Positions 54,159 to 63,553 of a stretch of DNA of 64,000 nt are shown one piece after another. The notes below the pieces were generated by a model that had not been told where the DNA came from, did not search any database, and saw nothing but the letters and a program-made list of their open reading frames with translations. The stretch lies in the NCBI RefSeq assembly GCF_000312045.1, contig NZ_HE978634.1:2282380-2346379 (forward strand). Reading direction: 5' to 3'. Origin of the DNA: Noviherbaspirillum massiliense JC206. Its GTDB lineage: Bacteria > Pseudomonadota > Gammaproteobacteria > Burkholderiales > Burkholderiaceae_D. Numbering within the stretch: position 1 is the stretch's first letter; every line of letters begins with the position of its first letter. A program made the translations under genes and the position numbers.

Positions 54159-55304
54159 ATGCAAAGCACGATCAAAATGCTGCCGCTGGCCGGAGCAGTG
54201 CTGTGGGTGATCGCAGGAGGGGTGCAGGCGCAAGAGCAAGTGGTGAAAATTGGCCATGTGGCGCCGATTTCCGGGCCGATTGCGCACCTGGGCAAGGACA
54301 ATGAATATGGCGCGCGCATGGCCATCGATGAATTGAATGCCAAAGGTGTCACCATCGGCGGCAAGAAAGTCAAGTTTGAACTGCTGGCTGAAGACGATGC
54401 GGCTGACCCCAAGCAAGGCACGGCAGCAGCGCAAAAGCTGGTCGATGCCAAAGTCAACGGCGTCATTGGGCACTTGAATTCCGGCACCACCATTCCCGCC
54501 TCGCGCATTTACCACGATGCCGGCATTCCGCAAATCTCGCCCTCGGCGACCAATCCGAAATATACTCAGCAAGGCTTCAAGACCGCGTTCCGTGTGGTCG
54601 CCAACGATGGCCAGCTGGGCGGCACCCTGGGTCGTTATGCAGTGCAAACCCTGCATGCCAAGAAGATTGCAGTGATCGATGACCGCACCGCGTATGGTCA
54701 AGGAGTGGCGGAAGAATTTGCCAAGGGCGCGAAAAAGAGCGGCGCGACCATCGTGGCCCAGCAATACACCAATGACAAGGCCACCGATTTCAATGCCATC
54801 CTGACCGCGATTAAATCCAAGAACCCGGACGTGGTGTTCTTTGGCGGCATGGATGCAGTGGCCGGGCCGATGCTGCGCCAGATGAAAGCCCTGGGCATCA
54901 ATGCCAAGTTCATGGGTGGCGATGGCGTGTGCACCGAAGCCTTGGGCAAACTGGCCGGTGACGCCGTCGGTGAAGACAAGGTGGTGTGCGCCGAAGCCGG
55001 CGGTGTGGAAGAAGCTCAAAAGAAAGGCATGGATGAGTTCCGCGCTGCGTTCAAGAAGAAGTTTGGGGTAGAGGTTCAGCTGTATGCCCCGTACGTCTAT
55101 GACGCCACCATGGTGATGGCCACCGCCATGCAAAAGGCCGGCTCGGCCGATCCGGAAAAGTATCTGCCGGAATTGGCCAAGATCCAGTACAAGGGCGTGA
55201 CCGGCCCGATCGCCTTCGACTCCAAGGGCGACATCAAGGATGGCACCCTGACCCTGTACACGTTCAAGGGCGGCAAACGTACTCAGATCGCCGTAACGAA
55301 GTAA
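54159..55304 (+). CDS. Branched-chain amino acid ABC transporter substrate-binding protein (LivK type)
   Basis: The 381-residue precursor has a signal peptide ending GGVQAQEQ and a type I periplasmic binding fold: VVKIGHVAPISGPIAHLGKDNEYGARMAIDEL, IGHLNSGTTIPASRIYHDAGIPQISPSATNP and DRTAYGQGVAEEFAKGAK. LivK/LivJ proteins bind Leu/Ile/Val or related ligands in the periplasm. The membrane parts of the transporter are not in the window. A strong GGAGGTGA Shine-Dalgarno site sits about 5 nt before the ATG, which fits a highly made binding protein. Confidence 0.92.
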   Translation: MQSTIKMLPLAGAVLWVIAGGVQAQEQVVKIGHVAPISGPIAHLGKDNEYGARMAIDELNAKGVTIGGKKVKFELLAEDDAADPKQGTAAAQKLVDAKVNGVIGHLNSGTTIPASRIYHDAGIPQISPSATNPKYTQQGFKTAFRVVANDGQLGGTLGRYAVQTLHAKKIAVIDDRTAYGQGVAEEFAKGAKKSGATIVAQQYTNDKATDFNAILTAIKSKNPDVVFFGGMDAVAGPMLRQMKALGINAKFMGGDGVCTEALGKLAGDAVGEDKVVCAEAGGVEEAQKKGMDEFRAAFKKKFGVEVQLYAPYVYDATMVMATAMQKAGSADPEKYLPELAKIQYKGVTGPIAFDSKGDIKDGTLTLYTFKGGKRTQIAVTK

Positions 55305-55324
55305 GTCTCTTTCTGAGTCAGGGA

Positions 55325-55355
55325 AACGCCCGGTTCAACGAACCGGGCGTTTTTC
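55325..55355 (+). terminator. Terminator of the livK-type gene
   Basis: ACGCCCGGTT and AACCGGGCGT pair around CAACG and end in TTTTC, 21 bp after the stop. Confidence 0.92.
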
Positions 55356-55393
55356 ATTGGGGGCATACTTAATGCGGCCCAAATCTAAATGGC

Positions 55394-55424
55394 CAAAAAA
55401 AAAGCGCTCTTGGGAGCGCTTTTT
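55394..55424 (-). terminator. Terminator of the leftward cytochrome c gene
   Basis: AAAAGCGCTC and GAGCGCTTTT pair around TTGG; on the minus strand the stem is followed by a long T-run. It lies 23 bp after the cytochrome stop at 55447. Confidence 0.88.
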
Positions 55425-55446
55425 GTATCCGATCGAAGAAGCCAGC

Positions 55447-55755
55447 TTATTTTTGGGACAGGACCCACTTCACCAGCGTACGGGCTTCCGCCTCGCTGAC
55501 CTGCGCATTCGCGGGCATGGGCACTGCGCCCCATACCCCGCTACCACCCTTCAGAACCTTTTGCGTCAATTTGTCTTCCGCATCCTTCTGGCCGGCATAT
55601 TTTGCCGCCACATCCTTGAATGCAGGGCCAACGACCTTGTTCGAGACCGAGTGGCAGGCCATGCAATTCTTCGCCTTGGCCAAGTCGGCATTTGCCATCG
55701 CAGCATTGGAAACAAGACCGCCCACCATCAAACAAACCAGCAAAGCACGTTTCAT
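55447..55755 (-). CDS. Small class I cytochrome c (c551/c552-like)
   Basis: The 102-residue precursor has a signal peptide ending NAAMANAD, a CMACH heme motif, GPAFKDVAAKYAGQKDAEDKL and an axial Met in WGAVPMPANAQVSEAEA. This is the pattern of cytochrome c551/c552 electron carriers of the periplasm. GGAG lies 6 nt before the ATG at 55755, which decides the start against an upstream TTG at 55767. Confidence 0.9.
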   Translation of the reverse strand: MKRALLVCLMVGGLVSNAAMANADLAKAKNCMACHSVSNKVVGPAFKDVAAKYAGQKDAEDKLTQKVLKGGSGVWGAVPMPANAQVSEAEARTLVKWVLSQK

Positions 55756-55908
55756 TGTTTTCTCCAAAATGATAACTACCCGATTCTACCTGCTATTGCT
55801 GCAAAATTATTGCAGCATGCTTCTACAACACTCGGCCATCAAAATCGTTGACACCCCTTGCCGGCCATTACAATCTTTCACCGGATCTCAACAAACAGGA
55901 AAGCTGCC

Positions 55909-56130
55909 ATGCCCTTAATCATTGTCATTGTCTTGCTGTCTCTGCTGCGTTACCTGGAAATCGGACCGTTTGCATCGATTTCCTGGGGCTGGATCGCAGG
56001 CCTTTTTATAGTGGCATTCGTCTGGTTCGAATTCCTTGAAAAAATGTTCGGACTCGACAAGCGCAAAGCCCATGAGCAGCTGGAAGAAATGCGCAAGGAG
56101 CGCGTCAGGAAAACATTCAACAAGAAATAA
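55909..56130 (+). CDS. TIGR04438 family small Trp-rich membrane protein
   Basis: The 73-residue protein begins MPLIIVIVLLSLLRYLEIG, has FASISWGWIAGLFIVAFVWFEFLEKMFGLDKRKAHEQ, and ends with a charged helix. This matches the small Trp-rich proteins of betaproteobacteria (TIGR04438). It has two membrane helices and a cytoplasmic tail. The ATG at 55909 has AGGA about 9 nt upstream; the frame extends to 55858. The function is unknown. Confidence 0.8.
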   Translation: MPLIIVIVLLSLLRYLEIGPFASISWGWIAGLFIVAFVWFEFLEKMFGLDKRKAHEQLEEMRKERVRKTFNKK

Positions 56131-56147
56131 GACTGTCTTCCCGCGCA

Positions 56148-56180
56148 AGAAAAAGGCCGGATCCACTCCGGCCTTTTTTG
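56148..56180. terminator. Bidirectional terminator between TIGR04438 gene and ilvD
   Basis: AAGGCCGG and CCGGCCTT pair around ATCCACT, with an A-run on the left and a T-run on the right. Confidence 0.88.
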
Positions 56181-56184
56181 CGTC

Positions 56185-57858
56185 TTAACCAGTCACCGCG
56201 CCTTTATTGGCAGGCAGAGCCAATGCCGCGAATTTGGCCAGCACGCCACGGGTATACCGCGGTTCAGGCGCCTTCCAGTTTGCACGTCTGCGCGCAATCT
56301 CTTCATCCGGCACGTTCAACTGGATCAACTGATTGTGCGCGTCGATCGTGATGCTGTCGCCCTCCTGCACCAATGCGATGGTGCCGCCGACATAGGCTTC
56401 CGGCGCCACGTGACCGACCACCATGCCCCAGGTCCCGCCGGAGAAGCGGCCATCGGTAATCAGGCCGACCGATTCGCCCAGGCCCTTGCCGATGATCGCG
56501 GACGTCGGCGCCAGCATTTCCGGCATGCCGGGCCCACCCTTCGGGCCGAGATAGCGCAAGACCAGTACATCACCCGCCTTGATCTTGTCGGCGAGGATGG
56601 CATCCATGGCGGAATACTCGTCGTCGAACACCCGTGCCGGGCCGGTAATCACCGGGTTCTTCAGGCCGGTAATCTTGGCGACGCAGCCGTCCGTCGCGAG
56701 ATTTCCCTTCAGGATGGCCAGGTGGCCCTGGTCGTACAAAGCCTTGTCGATGGTACGAATGACGTCCTGGTCTGCGCGCGGCACGTCAGGCACATGCGCC
56801 AGTTCTTCGGCGAGGGTGCGGCCGGTGATCGTGATGCAGTCACCGTGCAGCAGGCCTGCGTTCAGCAGGACTTTCATCACTTGCGGAATGCCGCCCGCGC
56901 GGTGCAAATCGGTCGCGACGTATTTGCCGGAAGGCTTCAGGTCGCAGATCACCGGCACCTTGCGGCGCATCCGTTCGAAATCGTCGATGGTCCATTCCAC
57001 TTCAGCCGCATGCGCGATGGCCAGGTAATGCAGGATCGCGTTGGTCGACCCGCCGGTTGCCATGATGACGGCGACCGCATTTTCGATCGACTTGCGGGTG
57101 ATGATGTCACGCGGCTTCAGGTCGTGCTTGACTGCCTCGACCAGCACGCGCGCCGACTGGGCAGCGGAGCCAACCTTTTCGTCGTCCGGATTCGCCATCG
57201 TCGAGGAGTACAGCAGGGCCATGCCGAGTGCCTCGAACGAAGACGCCATGGTATTGGCGGTGTACATGCCGCCGCAGGAACCCGACGAGGGGCAGGCATT
57301 GCGCTCGATTCCTTCGAAATCTTCTTCCGACATGCGTCCGGCGGTGAATTCGCCGACGGCTTCAAATGCGGACACGATGGTCAGGTCCTTGCCTTTCCAC
57401 TTGCCCGGCTTGATCGTGCCGCCATAGACATAGATGCTCGGCACGTTGGTGCGCGCCATCGCCATCATCCCGCCCGGCATGTTCTTGTCACAGCCGCCGA
57501 TCACGACGCAGCCATCCATCCATTGGCCGTTGACGGCGGTTTCGATGCAGTCGGCGATCACCTCTCGCGAAATCAGCGAATACTTCATGCCTTCGGTGCC
57601 CATCGACATGCCGTCGGAAATCGTCGGCGTGCCAAAGACCTGCGGATTGGCGCCGGATTCCTTGATGGTGGCGATGGCGATGTCGGCCAGCTTCTGCAGT
57701 CCGGAATTACAAGGGGTGATGGTCGAGTGCCCGTTGGCGATGCCGATCATCGGCTTGTCGAAATCTTCCTTCTGATAGCCCATCGCGTAATACATCGAGC
57801 GGTTCGGGCTGCGGGCAACGCCCTGGGTGACGTTTTTCGAGCGGCGGTTGAATGACAT
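56185..57858 (-). CDS. ilvD: Dihydroxy-acid dehydratase
   Basis: The 557-residue enzyme dehydrates 2,3-dihydroxy acids in valine, isoleucine and pantothenate synthesis. Cluster cysteines are in [17 protein letters not shown] and [17 protein letters not shown], the pattern of the 2Fe-2S-type Ilv[21 protein letters not shown] lies near the end. The start at 57858 has GGAG 5 nt upstream; an in-frame extension to 57963 is rejected. A TTGACA at 57958-57963 (minus) may be its -35. It is divergent from a LysR regulator. Confidence 0.96.
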   Translation of the reverse strand: MSFNRRSKNVTQGVARSPNRSMYYAMGYQKEDFDKPMIGIANGHSTITPCNSGLQKLADIAIATIKESGANPQVFGTPTISDGMSMGTEGMKYSLISREVIADCIETAVNGQWMDGCVVIGGCDKNMPGGMMAMARTNVPSIYVYGGTIKPGKWKGKDLTIVSAFEAVGEFTAGRMSEEDFEGIERNACPSSGSCGGMYTANTMASSFEALGMALLYSSTMANPDDEKVGSAAQSARVLVEAVKHDLKPRDIITRKSIENAVAVIMATGGSTNAILHYLAIAHAAEVEWTIDDFERMRRKVPVICDLKPSGKYVATDLHRAGGIPQVMKVLLNAGLLHGDCITITGRTLAEELAHVPDVPRADQDVIRTIDKALYDQGHLAILKGNLATDGCVAKITGLKNPVITGPARVFDDEYSAMDAILADKIKAGDVLVLRYLGPKGGPGMPEMLAPTSAIIGKGLGESVGLITDGRFSGGTWGMVVGHVAPEAYVGGTIALVQEGDSITIDAHNQLIQLNVPDEEIARRRANWKAPEPRYTRGVLAKFAALALPANKGAVTG

Positions 57859-57985
57859 GTTGACTCCGGAGTACAGGGATACGGGATAGGCGGCGCACAG
57901 GTGAAAGGCAGATTGCGCCATGTTCAAGGACGCTACAGTGCCTTGCACCAAGCCGTATGTCAAATATATGATTTATTCTTCAGTA

Positions 57986-58000
57986 ATATGAATTGCATAT
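57986..58000. promoter_or_regulatory. LysR-type box overlapping the LysR start codon
   Basis: ATATG-AATTG-CATAT is a perfect 5-bp-arm palindrome and contains a T-N11-A core, the LysR-type consensus. It covers the first two bases of the LysR ATG at 57999. It lies in the ilvD/lysR intergenic region, so autoregulation is plausible. Confidence 0.45.
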
Positions 58001-58895
58001 GAATATTGAACTGCGGCAATTACGCTATTTCGTCGCCGTCGCCGAGGAAAGCCACTTCGGGCGGGCGGCGGCCCGCCTGCACATGACCCAGCCGCCGCTG
58101 TCGCAGACCATACAGTCACTGGAGGCGGCGCTCGGCACGCCTCTCTTCATCCGCACCAAGCGCAGCGTCAGCCTGACGCCGGCCGGCACGGCCCTTCTGC
58201 CGGAAGCGCGCCGCATCCTGCAGCAGGCCGGCAACCTGCCCGATCTGGCGCGGCGCGCCGCCTCCGGGGAATCGGGCTTGCTGGCCCTGTCCTTCGTCTC
58301 CACCGCCGATTACAGCGTGCTGCCGCCGCTGCTGCGCGAATTCCGGGAGCGCTATCCACAAGTGCAGATCGACCTGCGCGAAGCGACTACCGATGTGCAA
58401 CTGGAACTCTTGCTGCAGGGCCGGACTGATGCCGGCCTGCTGATTCCGCCCTTGCCCGACAAGTCCAGGACAGACTTCGACTACATGACGGTGCTGTCGG
58501 AACCGCTGATCCTGGCCGCCCCCAGGGGCATGAAGGCATTGCAAGGAAATAGCCCCGTCGACCTGAGGCTGCTGGCCGACATGCCGCTGATCGTTTTCCC
58601 GCGCCGGATCGCTCCCGCTTTCCACGATGCCATCCTGGCATGCTTTCGCGACGCCGGCCTGACGCCACGCATCGGGCAGGAAGCGATTCAGATGCAGACT
58701 ATCGTCGGCCTGGTGTCAGCGGGCATGGGCATCGCGCTTGTGCCACAATCTGTCTCGAATTTAAAACGCCCCGGCGTCGACTACAAGCCGCTGGCCGGCA
58801 AACCGCCTCTGGTCGAGACCGGCCTGGCCTGGCGGCGTGACAATCAGTCACCGGTATTGCACGCCTTCCTGGAACTACTGCGAAAGAAAAAATAA
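57999..58895 (+). CDS. LysR family transcriptional regulator
   Basis: The 298-residue regulator has an N-terminal winged helix (MNIELRQLRYFVAVAEESHFGRAAARLHMTQPPLSQTIQSLE, residues 1-42) and a C-terminal periplasmic-binding-like ligand domain (residues about 90-295). It is divergent from ilvD, so ilvD or its own gene is the likely target. It is followed directly by lgt with no gap (the stop at 58895 adjoins the ATG at 58896). ATG 57999 is chosen over a TTG at 57993. Confidence 0.92.
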   Translation: MNIELRQLRYFVAVAEESHFGRAAARLHMTQPPLSQTIQSLEAALGTPLFIRTKRSVSLTPAGTALLPEARRILQQAGNLPDLARRAASGESGLLALSFVSTADYSVLPPLLREFRERYPQVQIDLREATTDVQLELLLQGRTDAGLLIPPLPDKSRTDFDYMTVLSEPLILAAPRGMKALQGNSPVDLRLLADMPLIVFPRRIAPAFHDAILACFRDAGLTPRIGQEAIQMQTIVGLVSAGMGIALVPQSVSNLKRPGVDYKPLAGKPPLVETGLAWRRDNQSPVLHAFLELLRKKK

Positions 58896-59693
58896 ATGCT
58901 GATCCATCCTCTTCCGGACCCGATCGCCATCTCGCTCGGTCCTGTCAAGATTCACTGGTATGGCCTGATGTATCTCCTGGCCTTCATCCAGTTTCTCCTG
59001 CTGGGCCGGGTACGGATCCGGCAGCCGCATATTGCAGCTGCCGGGTGGAAGAACGAAGACCTCGACGACATGCTGTTCTATGGCGTGCTTGGCGTGGTAA
59101 TCGGAGGACGGCTGGGCGAAGTACTGTTCTACAACCCGGCGTTTTATTTCAGCCATCCTCTGGAAATCTTCGCGGTCTGGAAGGGCGGCATGTCCTTTCA
59201 CGGCGGTTTCCTGGGCGTGCTGATTGCCATGTCGCTGTGGGCACGCAAGCGAGGGCGCAACATCCTGGATGTCTACGACTTCATCGCGCCGATGGTGCCG
59301 CTTGGTTATGCCGCCGGCCGCATTGGGAATTTCATCAACGCTGAACTGCCGGGCCGGGTTGCCGATCCCTCATTGCCCTGGGCGATGATCTGGCCGAACG
59401 TCGACCAGTTGCCGCGCCATCCTTCCCCGATTTACCAGGCGCTGGTTGACGGTGTGCTGCTGTTCATCATTCTCTGGCTGTTTGCGCGCAAGCCGCGTCC
59501 GCGCTTTGCGGTGGGTGCAATGTTCGCCATGTTGTATGGCATGGCACGCTTTTTCACCGAGTATTTCCGCACGCCGGATTACAACGTATCATTTGCCGGC
59601 ATCACCATTTCGGCTGGCCAGATGCTGTCGCTTCCGATGATTGCATTCGGTGCAATTACGTTGATCATTATTTACACGAAGCGCGCCCGCTAG
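58896..59693 (+). CDS. lgt: Prolipoprotein diacylglyceryl transferase
   Basis: The 265-residue integral membrane enzyme attaches diacylglycerol to the lipobox Cys of prolipoproteins. About seven helices are predicted, with the signature [18 protein letters not shown] and the conserved WGLMYL-like [11 protein letters not shown] near residue 23. HPSPIYQ and the [17 protein letters not shown] helix follow. The ATG adjoins the LysR stop, so translation may be coupled. The lipoproteins elsewhere in this window would be substrates. Confidence 0.96.
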   Translation: MLIHPLPDPIAISLGPVKIHWYGLMYLLAFIQFLLLGRVRIRQPHIAAAGWKNEDLDDMLFYGVLGVVIGGRLGEVLFYNPAFYFSHPLEIFAVWKGGMSFHGGFLGVLIAMSLWARKRGRNILDVYDFIAPMVPLGYAAGRIGNFINAELPGRVADPSLPWAMIWPNVDQLPRHPSPIYQALVDGVLLFIILWLFARKPRPRFAVGAMFAMLYGMARFFTEYFRTPDYNVSFAGITISAGQMLSLPMIAFGAITLIIIYTKRAR

Positions 59694-59790
59694 CTGCCAA
59701 CGCGCCGCCTCATCCGACAAGGCAGGCGGCGCATGATGCCTATTCCTCCAAGCTTCCAAGAACTCATTTGCAAATCCCGCAGCAATCAAG

Positions 59791-61317
59791 ATGAACGCCA
59801 ATCTGTACGCTCTTTTCGCTTCACGCTTCCCGCAAGACCGCAGCGCCTGCTGCATCGAAACCCACGACGGACTGTTTTACACCTGGGATGACATTGATCG
59901 CGCCTCCGCCAGGATTGCCAACCTGCTGGCAGGACTGAACTTGCCTTCCGACTCGCGCATCGCGGTTCAAGTCGAGAAGTCGCCGGAAGCACTGATCCTC
60001 TACCTGGCCACGATCCGTGCCGGCTATGTCTACCTCCCTCTAAATACCGCGTACCGCGTCTCCGAGATGGAATACTTCATCGGCGATGCCGAGCCCGCAG
60101 TCGTGGTCTGCTCGCCGGCCAATTTCGGTTGGGTCTCGAAGATTGCTTTTCAGTCCGGCACCCGCCATGTATTCACCCTGGGCGAGCGGCGCGACGGCTC
60201 CCTGCTGGCGCGCGCGGCGCACCAGTCGGACAGTTTCGAGCCCGTGGAAAAGCAGCCCGACGACCTGGCGGTCATCCTCTACACCTCCGGCACCACCGGC
60301 CGCAGCAAGGGCGCCATGCTCACCCATGGCAATCTCGCATCGAATGCCAAGGTATTGCAGGAATACTGGCGCTGGCAGGATGGCGATGTCCTGCTGCACG
60401 CCCTGCCGCTGTTTCACATCCACGGCCTGCTGGTCGCGTCGCATGGCGCGCTGCTGAATGGCAGCAAGATGATCTTCCTGCCGAAATTCGATGCCGGACA
60501 AGTGATGCAGTACCTTCCACGCTCGACCATCTTCATGGGCGTCCCGACCTACTATGTGCGCCTGCTTGCCGACCCGGCATTCGGCAAGGAAGTCTGTGCC
60601 AACATGCGCTTGTTCGTATCCGGCTCCGCGCCCCTTCTGCTGGACACTTTCAATGAATTCATCCGCCGCACCGGACACACCATCCTGGAGCGCTATGGCA
60701 TGAGTGAAACCGTGATGCTGGTGTCCAATCCCTATGACGGCCCTCGGGTCGGTGGCACCGTGGGCCTGCCTTTGCCCGGCGTGTCGGTGCGCGTGACGAA
60801 GGATGGCCGGGAATGCGCTACCGGGGACATCGGCAATATCGAGGTGCGCGGGCCGAACGTGTTCAAGGGTTACTGGCGGATGCCGGAAAAGACCGCCGAA
60901 GAATTTACCGCCGATGGCTATTTCAAGACCGGAGATGTGGGCAGATTCGATGCAAACGGCTACCTGAGCATTGTCGGACGCAGCAAGGACCTGATCATTT
61001 CCGGCGGCTACAACGTCTATCCCAAGGAAATCGAATCCCTGCTCGATGACGTGGATGGGGTGGCTGAATCCGCGGTGATCGGACTGCCGCATCCGGATTT
61101 TGGAGAAGCAGTCGTTGCAGCGGTGGTTGTTCGGCTGGGAGCCGTTCTGACGGAAGCTGCCCTGATTGCTCATGCCAAGGCCAGCATCGCCAACTACAAG
61201 GTGCCGAAGCGGATTTTCTTCGTGTCGGAGCTACCCCGCAACACGATGGGAAAAGTCCAGAAAAACCTGCTCCGCGAGCAATTCAAGGATACATTCCAGG
61301 CATTAGCTGCTATCTGA
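59791..61317 (+). CDS. matB: Malonyl-CoA synthetase (MatB type)
   Basis: The 508-residue acyl-adenylate-forming enzyme begins MNANLYALFASRFPQD and contains VILYTSGTTGRSKGAML, RYGMSETVMLVSNPYDGPRVGGTVG, DGYFKTGDVGRFDANGYL and the hinge GRSKDLIISGGYNVYPKEIE, then the catalytic Lys in PRNTMGKVQKN. This pattern is MatB, which activates malonate or methylmalonate. Other AMP-forming ligases remain possible. The 3' end overlaps the converging TauE gene by 8 bp. Confidence 0.88.
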   Translation: MNANLYALFASRFPQDRSACCIETHDGLFYTWDDIDRASARIANLLAGLNLPSDSRIAVQVEKSPEALILYLATIRAGYVYLPLNTAYRVSEMEYFIGDAEPAVVVCSPANFGWVSKIAFQSGTRHVFTLGERRDGSLLARAAHQSDSFEPVEKQPDDLAVILYTSGTTGRSKGAMLTHGNLASNAKVLQEYWRWQDGDVLLHALPLFHIHGLLVASHGALLNGSKMIFLPKFDAGQVMQYLPRSTIFMGVPTYYVRLLADPAFGKEVCANMRLFVSGSAPLLLDTFNEFIRRTGHTILERYGMSETVMLVSNPYDGPRVGGTVGLPLPGVSVRVTKDGRECATGDIGNIEVRGPNVFKGYWRMPEKTAEEFTADGYFKTGDVGRFDANGYLSIVGRSKDLIISGGYNVYPKEIESLLDDVDGVAESAVIGLPHPDFGEAVVAAVVVRLGAVLTEAALIAHAKASIANYKVPKRIFFVSELPRNTMGKVQKNLLREQFKDTFQALAAI

Positions 61318-62113
61318 AACCCTTGTAAAGCATGTAGGCTGCCAGGGCATACAGCACGATGGCGAAAATTTTCTTCAGCGTCTGTACCGGCAGCTTGTGG
61401 GCCGTTCTCGCGCCGAGCGGGGCAGTAGCAACACTGGCCACTGCGATCACGACCAGCGCGGGAACATAAATGAAGCCGAGCGATCCGGGCGGCAGATCCG
61501 GCAGCTTCATGCCGTTGTAGATGTTCGAAAGCGTCCCGGCAAAGGCGATCGGAAATCCGAGTGCCGCGCTGGTTGCAACCGCATTGCGGATGTTCACGTT
61601 ACACCATGTCATGAACGGCACCGAAACGAAGCCCCCGCCCGCCCCTACCAGGCCGGACAAGACGCCAATGACGCCGCCGGCGGCAAACATCCCGGTCGCC
61701 CCCGGCAGGTTGCGGGATGCGGCTGGCTTTTTATTCAGCAGCATCTGGGTGGCGGAAAAGGTGATGAAAATGGCGAAGAACAGGGCAAGCGCGGATGAAC
61801 TCATTTTTGCGCCGATCCAAGGTCCGATCCAGGAACCGACCAGGATGCCGGGCGCCAGCAGCTTGACGACCGGCCACAAGACGGCTTTGTGCGCATGATG
61901 CGCGCGCACGGAGGAAATCGAGGTGAACATGATCGTCGCCAGCGACGTGGCGATCGCCATGTGCACGATATACTCCTGCGGAAAGCTCTTCGCCGTCAGG
62001 ATCATCGTCATGAACGGCACCATCAGCATGCCTCCTCCGATGCCCAGCAATCCGGCCGCAAATCCGACGACCGCCCCCAAGGCCAACAGGCCGATGATCA
62101 AGCTGATGTCCAT
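61310..62113 (-). CDS. Sulfite exporter TauE/SafE family protein
   Basis: The 267-residue membrane protein has eight predicted helices in two repeats, with the family motifs GFAAGLLGIGGGMLMVPFMTM and GVLSGLVGAGGGFVSVPFMTWCN. Members export sulfite, sulfoacetate or other organic sulfur compounds, and some act as permeases. The substrate is unknown. The stop overlaps the converging matB gene by 8 bp. It follows the EVE gene by 15 bp. Confidence 0.9.
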   Translation of the reverse strand: MDISLIIGLLALGAVVGFAAGLLGIGGGMLMVPFMTMILTAKSFPQEYIVHMAIATSLATIMFTSISSVRAHHAHKAVLWPVVKLLAPGILVGSWIGPWIGAKMSSSALALFFAIFITFSATQMLLNKKPAASRNLPGATGMFAAGGVIGVLSGLVGAGGGFVSVPFMTWCNVNIRNAVATSAALGFPIAFAGTLSNIYNGMKLPDLPPGSLGFIYVPALVVIAVASVATAPLGARTAHKLPVQTLKKIFAIVLYALAAYMLYKGFR

Positions 62114-62128
62114 GTACTGACTTCTTTC

Positions 62129-62590
62129 TTATTTACGCAAATGCGTAATGATACAGCGCCATTCTCCGGGCGTGACCGGGGTGATGGACAGCCGGTTGCC
62201 GCGCTTGAGGATAAGCATGTCGGAGAGTTCCGGCAGGTCGCGCAACTCGGGCAATGTCATCAGCCGCGTCTTTTCGGTGGCTCGCACATCCACCAGCATC
62301 CAGCGCGGATTTTCGCGGCCTGCTTTCGGATCGTAGTATCTGCTCGTCGGGTCGAACTGGGTGGGATCCGGATATGGCGTGCTCGCGACCTCCGCAAGGC
62401 CCGCTATGCCGGGTTCGGCGCAACTCGAATGGTAGAACAGCACGCCGTCGCCCACGCGCATTGCATCGCGCATGAAATTGCGCGCCTGGTAATTGCGCAC
62501 ACCAGTCCAGGGCACGGTTTGATCGGGAGCGGCGAGAGCATCATCGATGCTGACCTCGTCCGGCTCGGATTTCATCAGCCAATATCGCAT
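62129..62590 (-). CDS. EVE domain-containing protein
   Basis: The 153-residue protein begins MRYWLMKSEPDEVSIDDAL and has the EVE/PUA-like pattern VPWTGVRNYQARNFMRDAMRVGDGVLFYHSS, then DPTSRYYDPKAGRENPRWMLVDV. EVE domains bind modified bases in DNA or RNA. In many Burkholderiales this gene follows zapA and 6S RNA, as here. ATG 62590 is chosen over a TTG at 62599. Confidence 0.9.
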   Translation of the reverse strand: MRYWLMKSEPDEVSIDDALAAPDQTVPWTGVRNYQARNFMRDAMRVGDGVLFYHSSCAEPGIAGLAEVASTPYPDPTQFDPTSRYYDPKAGRENPRWMLVDVRATEKTRLMTLPELRDLPELSDMLILKRGNRLSITPVTPGEWRCIITHLRK

Positions 62591-62626
62591 GGAATCCAAA
62601 CAGGCAGCATGCGCTCAAACTGCGCA

Positions 62627-62658
62627 TAAAAAAGCGGCTGCATGAATGCAGCCGCTTT
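62627..62658 (-). terminator. Terminator of 6S RNA
   Basis: AAAGCGGCTGCAT (62631-62643) and ATGCAGCCGCTTT (62646-62658) form a 13-bp perfect stem around GA; on the minus strand it ends in a T-run. Confidence 0.9.
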
Positions 62659-62660
62659 GG

Positions 62661-62838
62661 AGTTAGTCCCGCCTGTGCCGTCTTTGCCGGCATCCCGAAC
62701 CTTGCGGTTCAAGGTGGTCACAGTTAGTTCAATTTCGGGTTCATCGGACTAGCGACGCTCACTCCCATCGAACGAATTTCCGCGACCTATGCTCAACAAT
62801 GGTTCAAGGAATATATGGCAATCGCGAACACGGCAGGA
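62661..62838 (-). ncRNA. ssrS: 6S RNA
   Basis: The minus strand carries a transcript of about 178 nt in the usual place downstream of zapA. The 3' half contains CCTTGAACCGCAAGGTTC and GATGCCGGCAAAGACGGCAC, which resemble the 6S RNA 3' arm. A closing stem is visible: CCTGCC and GTGTT at the 5' end pair with GGCGGG and GGCAC (one bulged A) at the 3' end. A good promoter and a terminator frame it. 6S RNA binds housekeeping RNA polymerase in stationary phase. The ends are estimates from the promoter and terminator. Confidence 0.82.
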
Positions 62839-62844
62839 AGCTTT

Positions 62845-62872
62845 AGTGTACCCCAATCGAGTCACATGTCAA
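62845..62872 (-). promoter_or_regulatory. Promoter of 6S RNA
   Basis: On the minus strand TTGACA (62872-62867) is followed after 16 bp by TACACT (62850-62845). The predicted start is about 62838, which is where the closing stem of 6S RNA begins. Confidence 0.75.
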
Positions 62873-62888
62873 AGACTTTGAGTCGAAT

Positions 62889-63200
62889 TTAAAAAAGGTT
62901 TTCCTGAGGAGCCAGCGCTTCATCGAGGATCGAATGCATCGAAGAAATTTTTTGCCTGATTTCGGCAATGCTCATGTCGCCAAACGGACCATCCGTCATT
63001 CTGGTCGCAAGAAGTTCTGCCGCGATGCTCAGCGCCGCCATCACCGCGATCCTGTCATTTCCCTTGACCTTGCCGGTATCCCGGATTGCGCTCATCTTCT
63101 CGTCCAGGTAGGCGACGGCTTCCTTCAGCGCTGCTTCCTCGCCTTCCTTGCATGCGAGTCGAAACGCTTGCCCCATGATCGTGACGTCAAGCTGAGTCAT
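62889..63200 (-). CDS. zapA: Cell division protein ZapA
   Basis: The 103-residue protein has the ZapA pattern: MTQLDVTIMGQAFRLACKEGEEAALKEAVAYLDEKMSAIRDTGKVKGNDRIAVMAALSIAAELL, then a coiled C-terminal helix. ZapA bundles FtsZ filaments at the division site. It follows the zapB-like gene by 15 bp and precedes the 6S RNA. Confidence 0.92.
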   Translation of the reverse strand: MTQLDVTIMGQAFRLACKEGEEAALKEAVAYLDEKMSAIRDTGKVKGNDRIAVMAALSIAAELLATRMTDGPFGDMSIAEIRQKISSMHSILDEALAPQENLF

Positions 63201-63215
63201 GCTTTTCCTTGATTT

Positions 63216-63413
63216 TCATTCCACGGCGGGAATTTTTTCGAGCAGCGCGGAGACGCGTTTTTGGGCCTCCTGCATACGTGCGGCCAACTCTGCATTTTCG
63301 CTGCTCAGGGCTGCCAGATTCATGCGCAACTCGGCGTTCTCGCGGCGCAGCGCCTGCGCAAGCTCAGCCAGCTGGCTGACCTTTTCGACAAGTTGGTGAA
63401 ATTCGGAAATCAT
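63216..63413 (-). CDS. ZapB-like coiled-coil protein (TIGR02449/DUF904)
   Basis: The 65-residue protein MISEFHQLVEKVSQLAELAQAL.. is nearly all heptad-repeat coiled coil (LRRENAELRMNLAALSSENAELAARM), like the short ZapB/TIGR02449 proteins encoded before zapA. ZapB-type proteins assemble at the division ring. The start at 63413 matches the family; the frame extends to 63503. It is in operon with zapA. Confidence 0.8.
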   Translation of the reverse strand: MISEFHQLVEKVSQLAELAQALRRENAELRMNLAALSSENAELAARMQEAQKRVSALLEKIPAVE

Positions 63414-63553
63414 CTTGCAACTATAGTGGGCCAATCGAATTTCCGTCAACAGATTCAAAAGCTGGCCGAGGTCTTTTGGACGCGATGCTGATTTTGGCGA
63501 CATTTGATGCCACAGCGCCCACGTCAGGGCAGGCTTTTCATCCCTCCCGGGCC

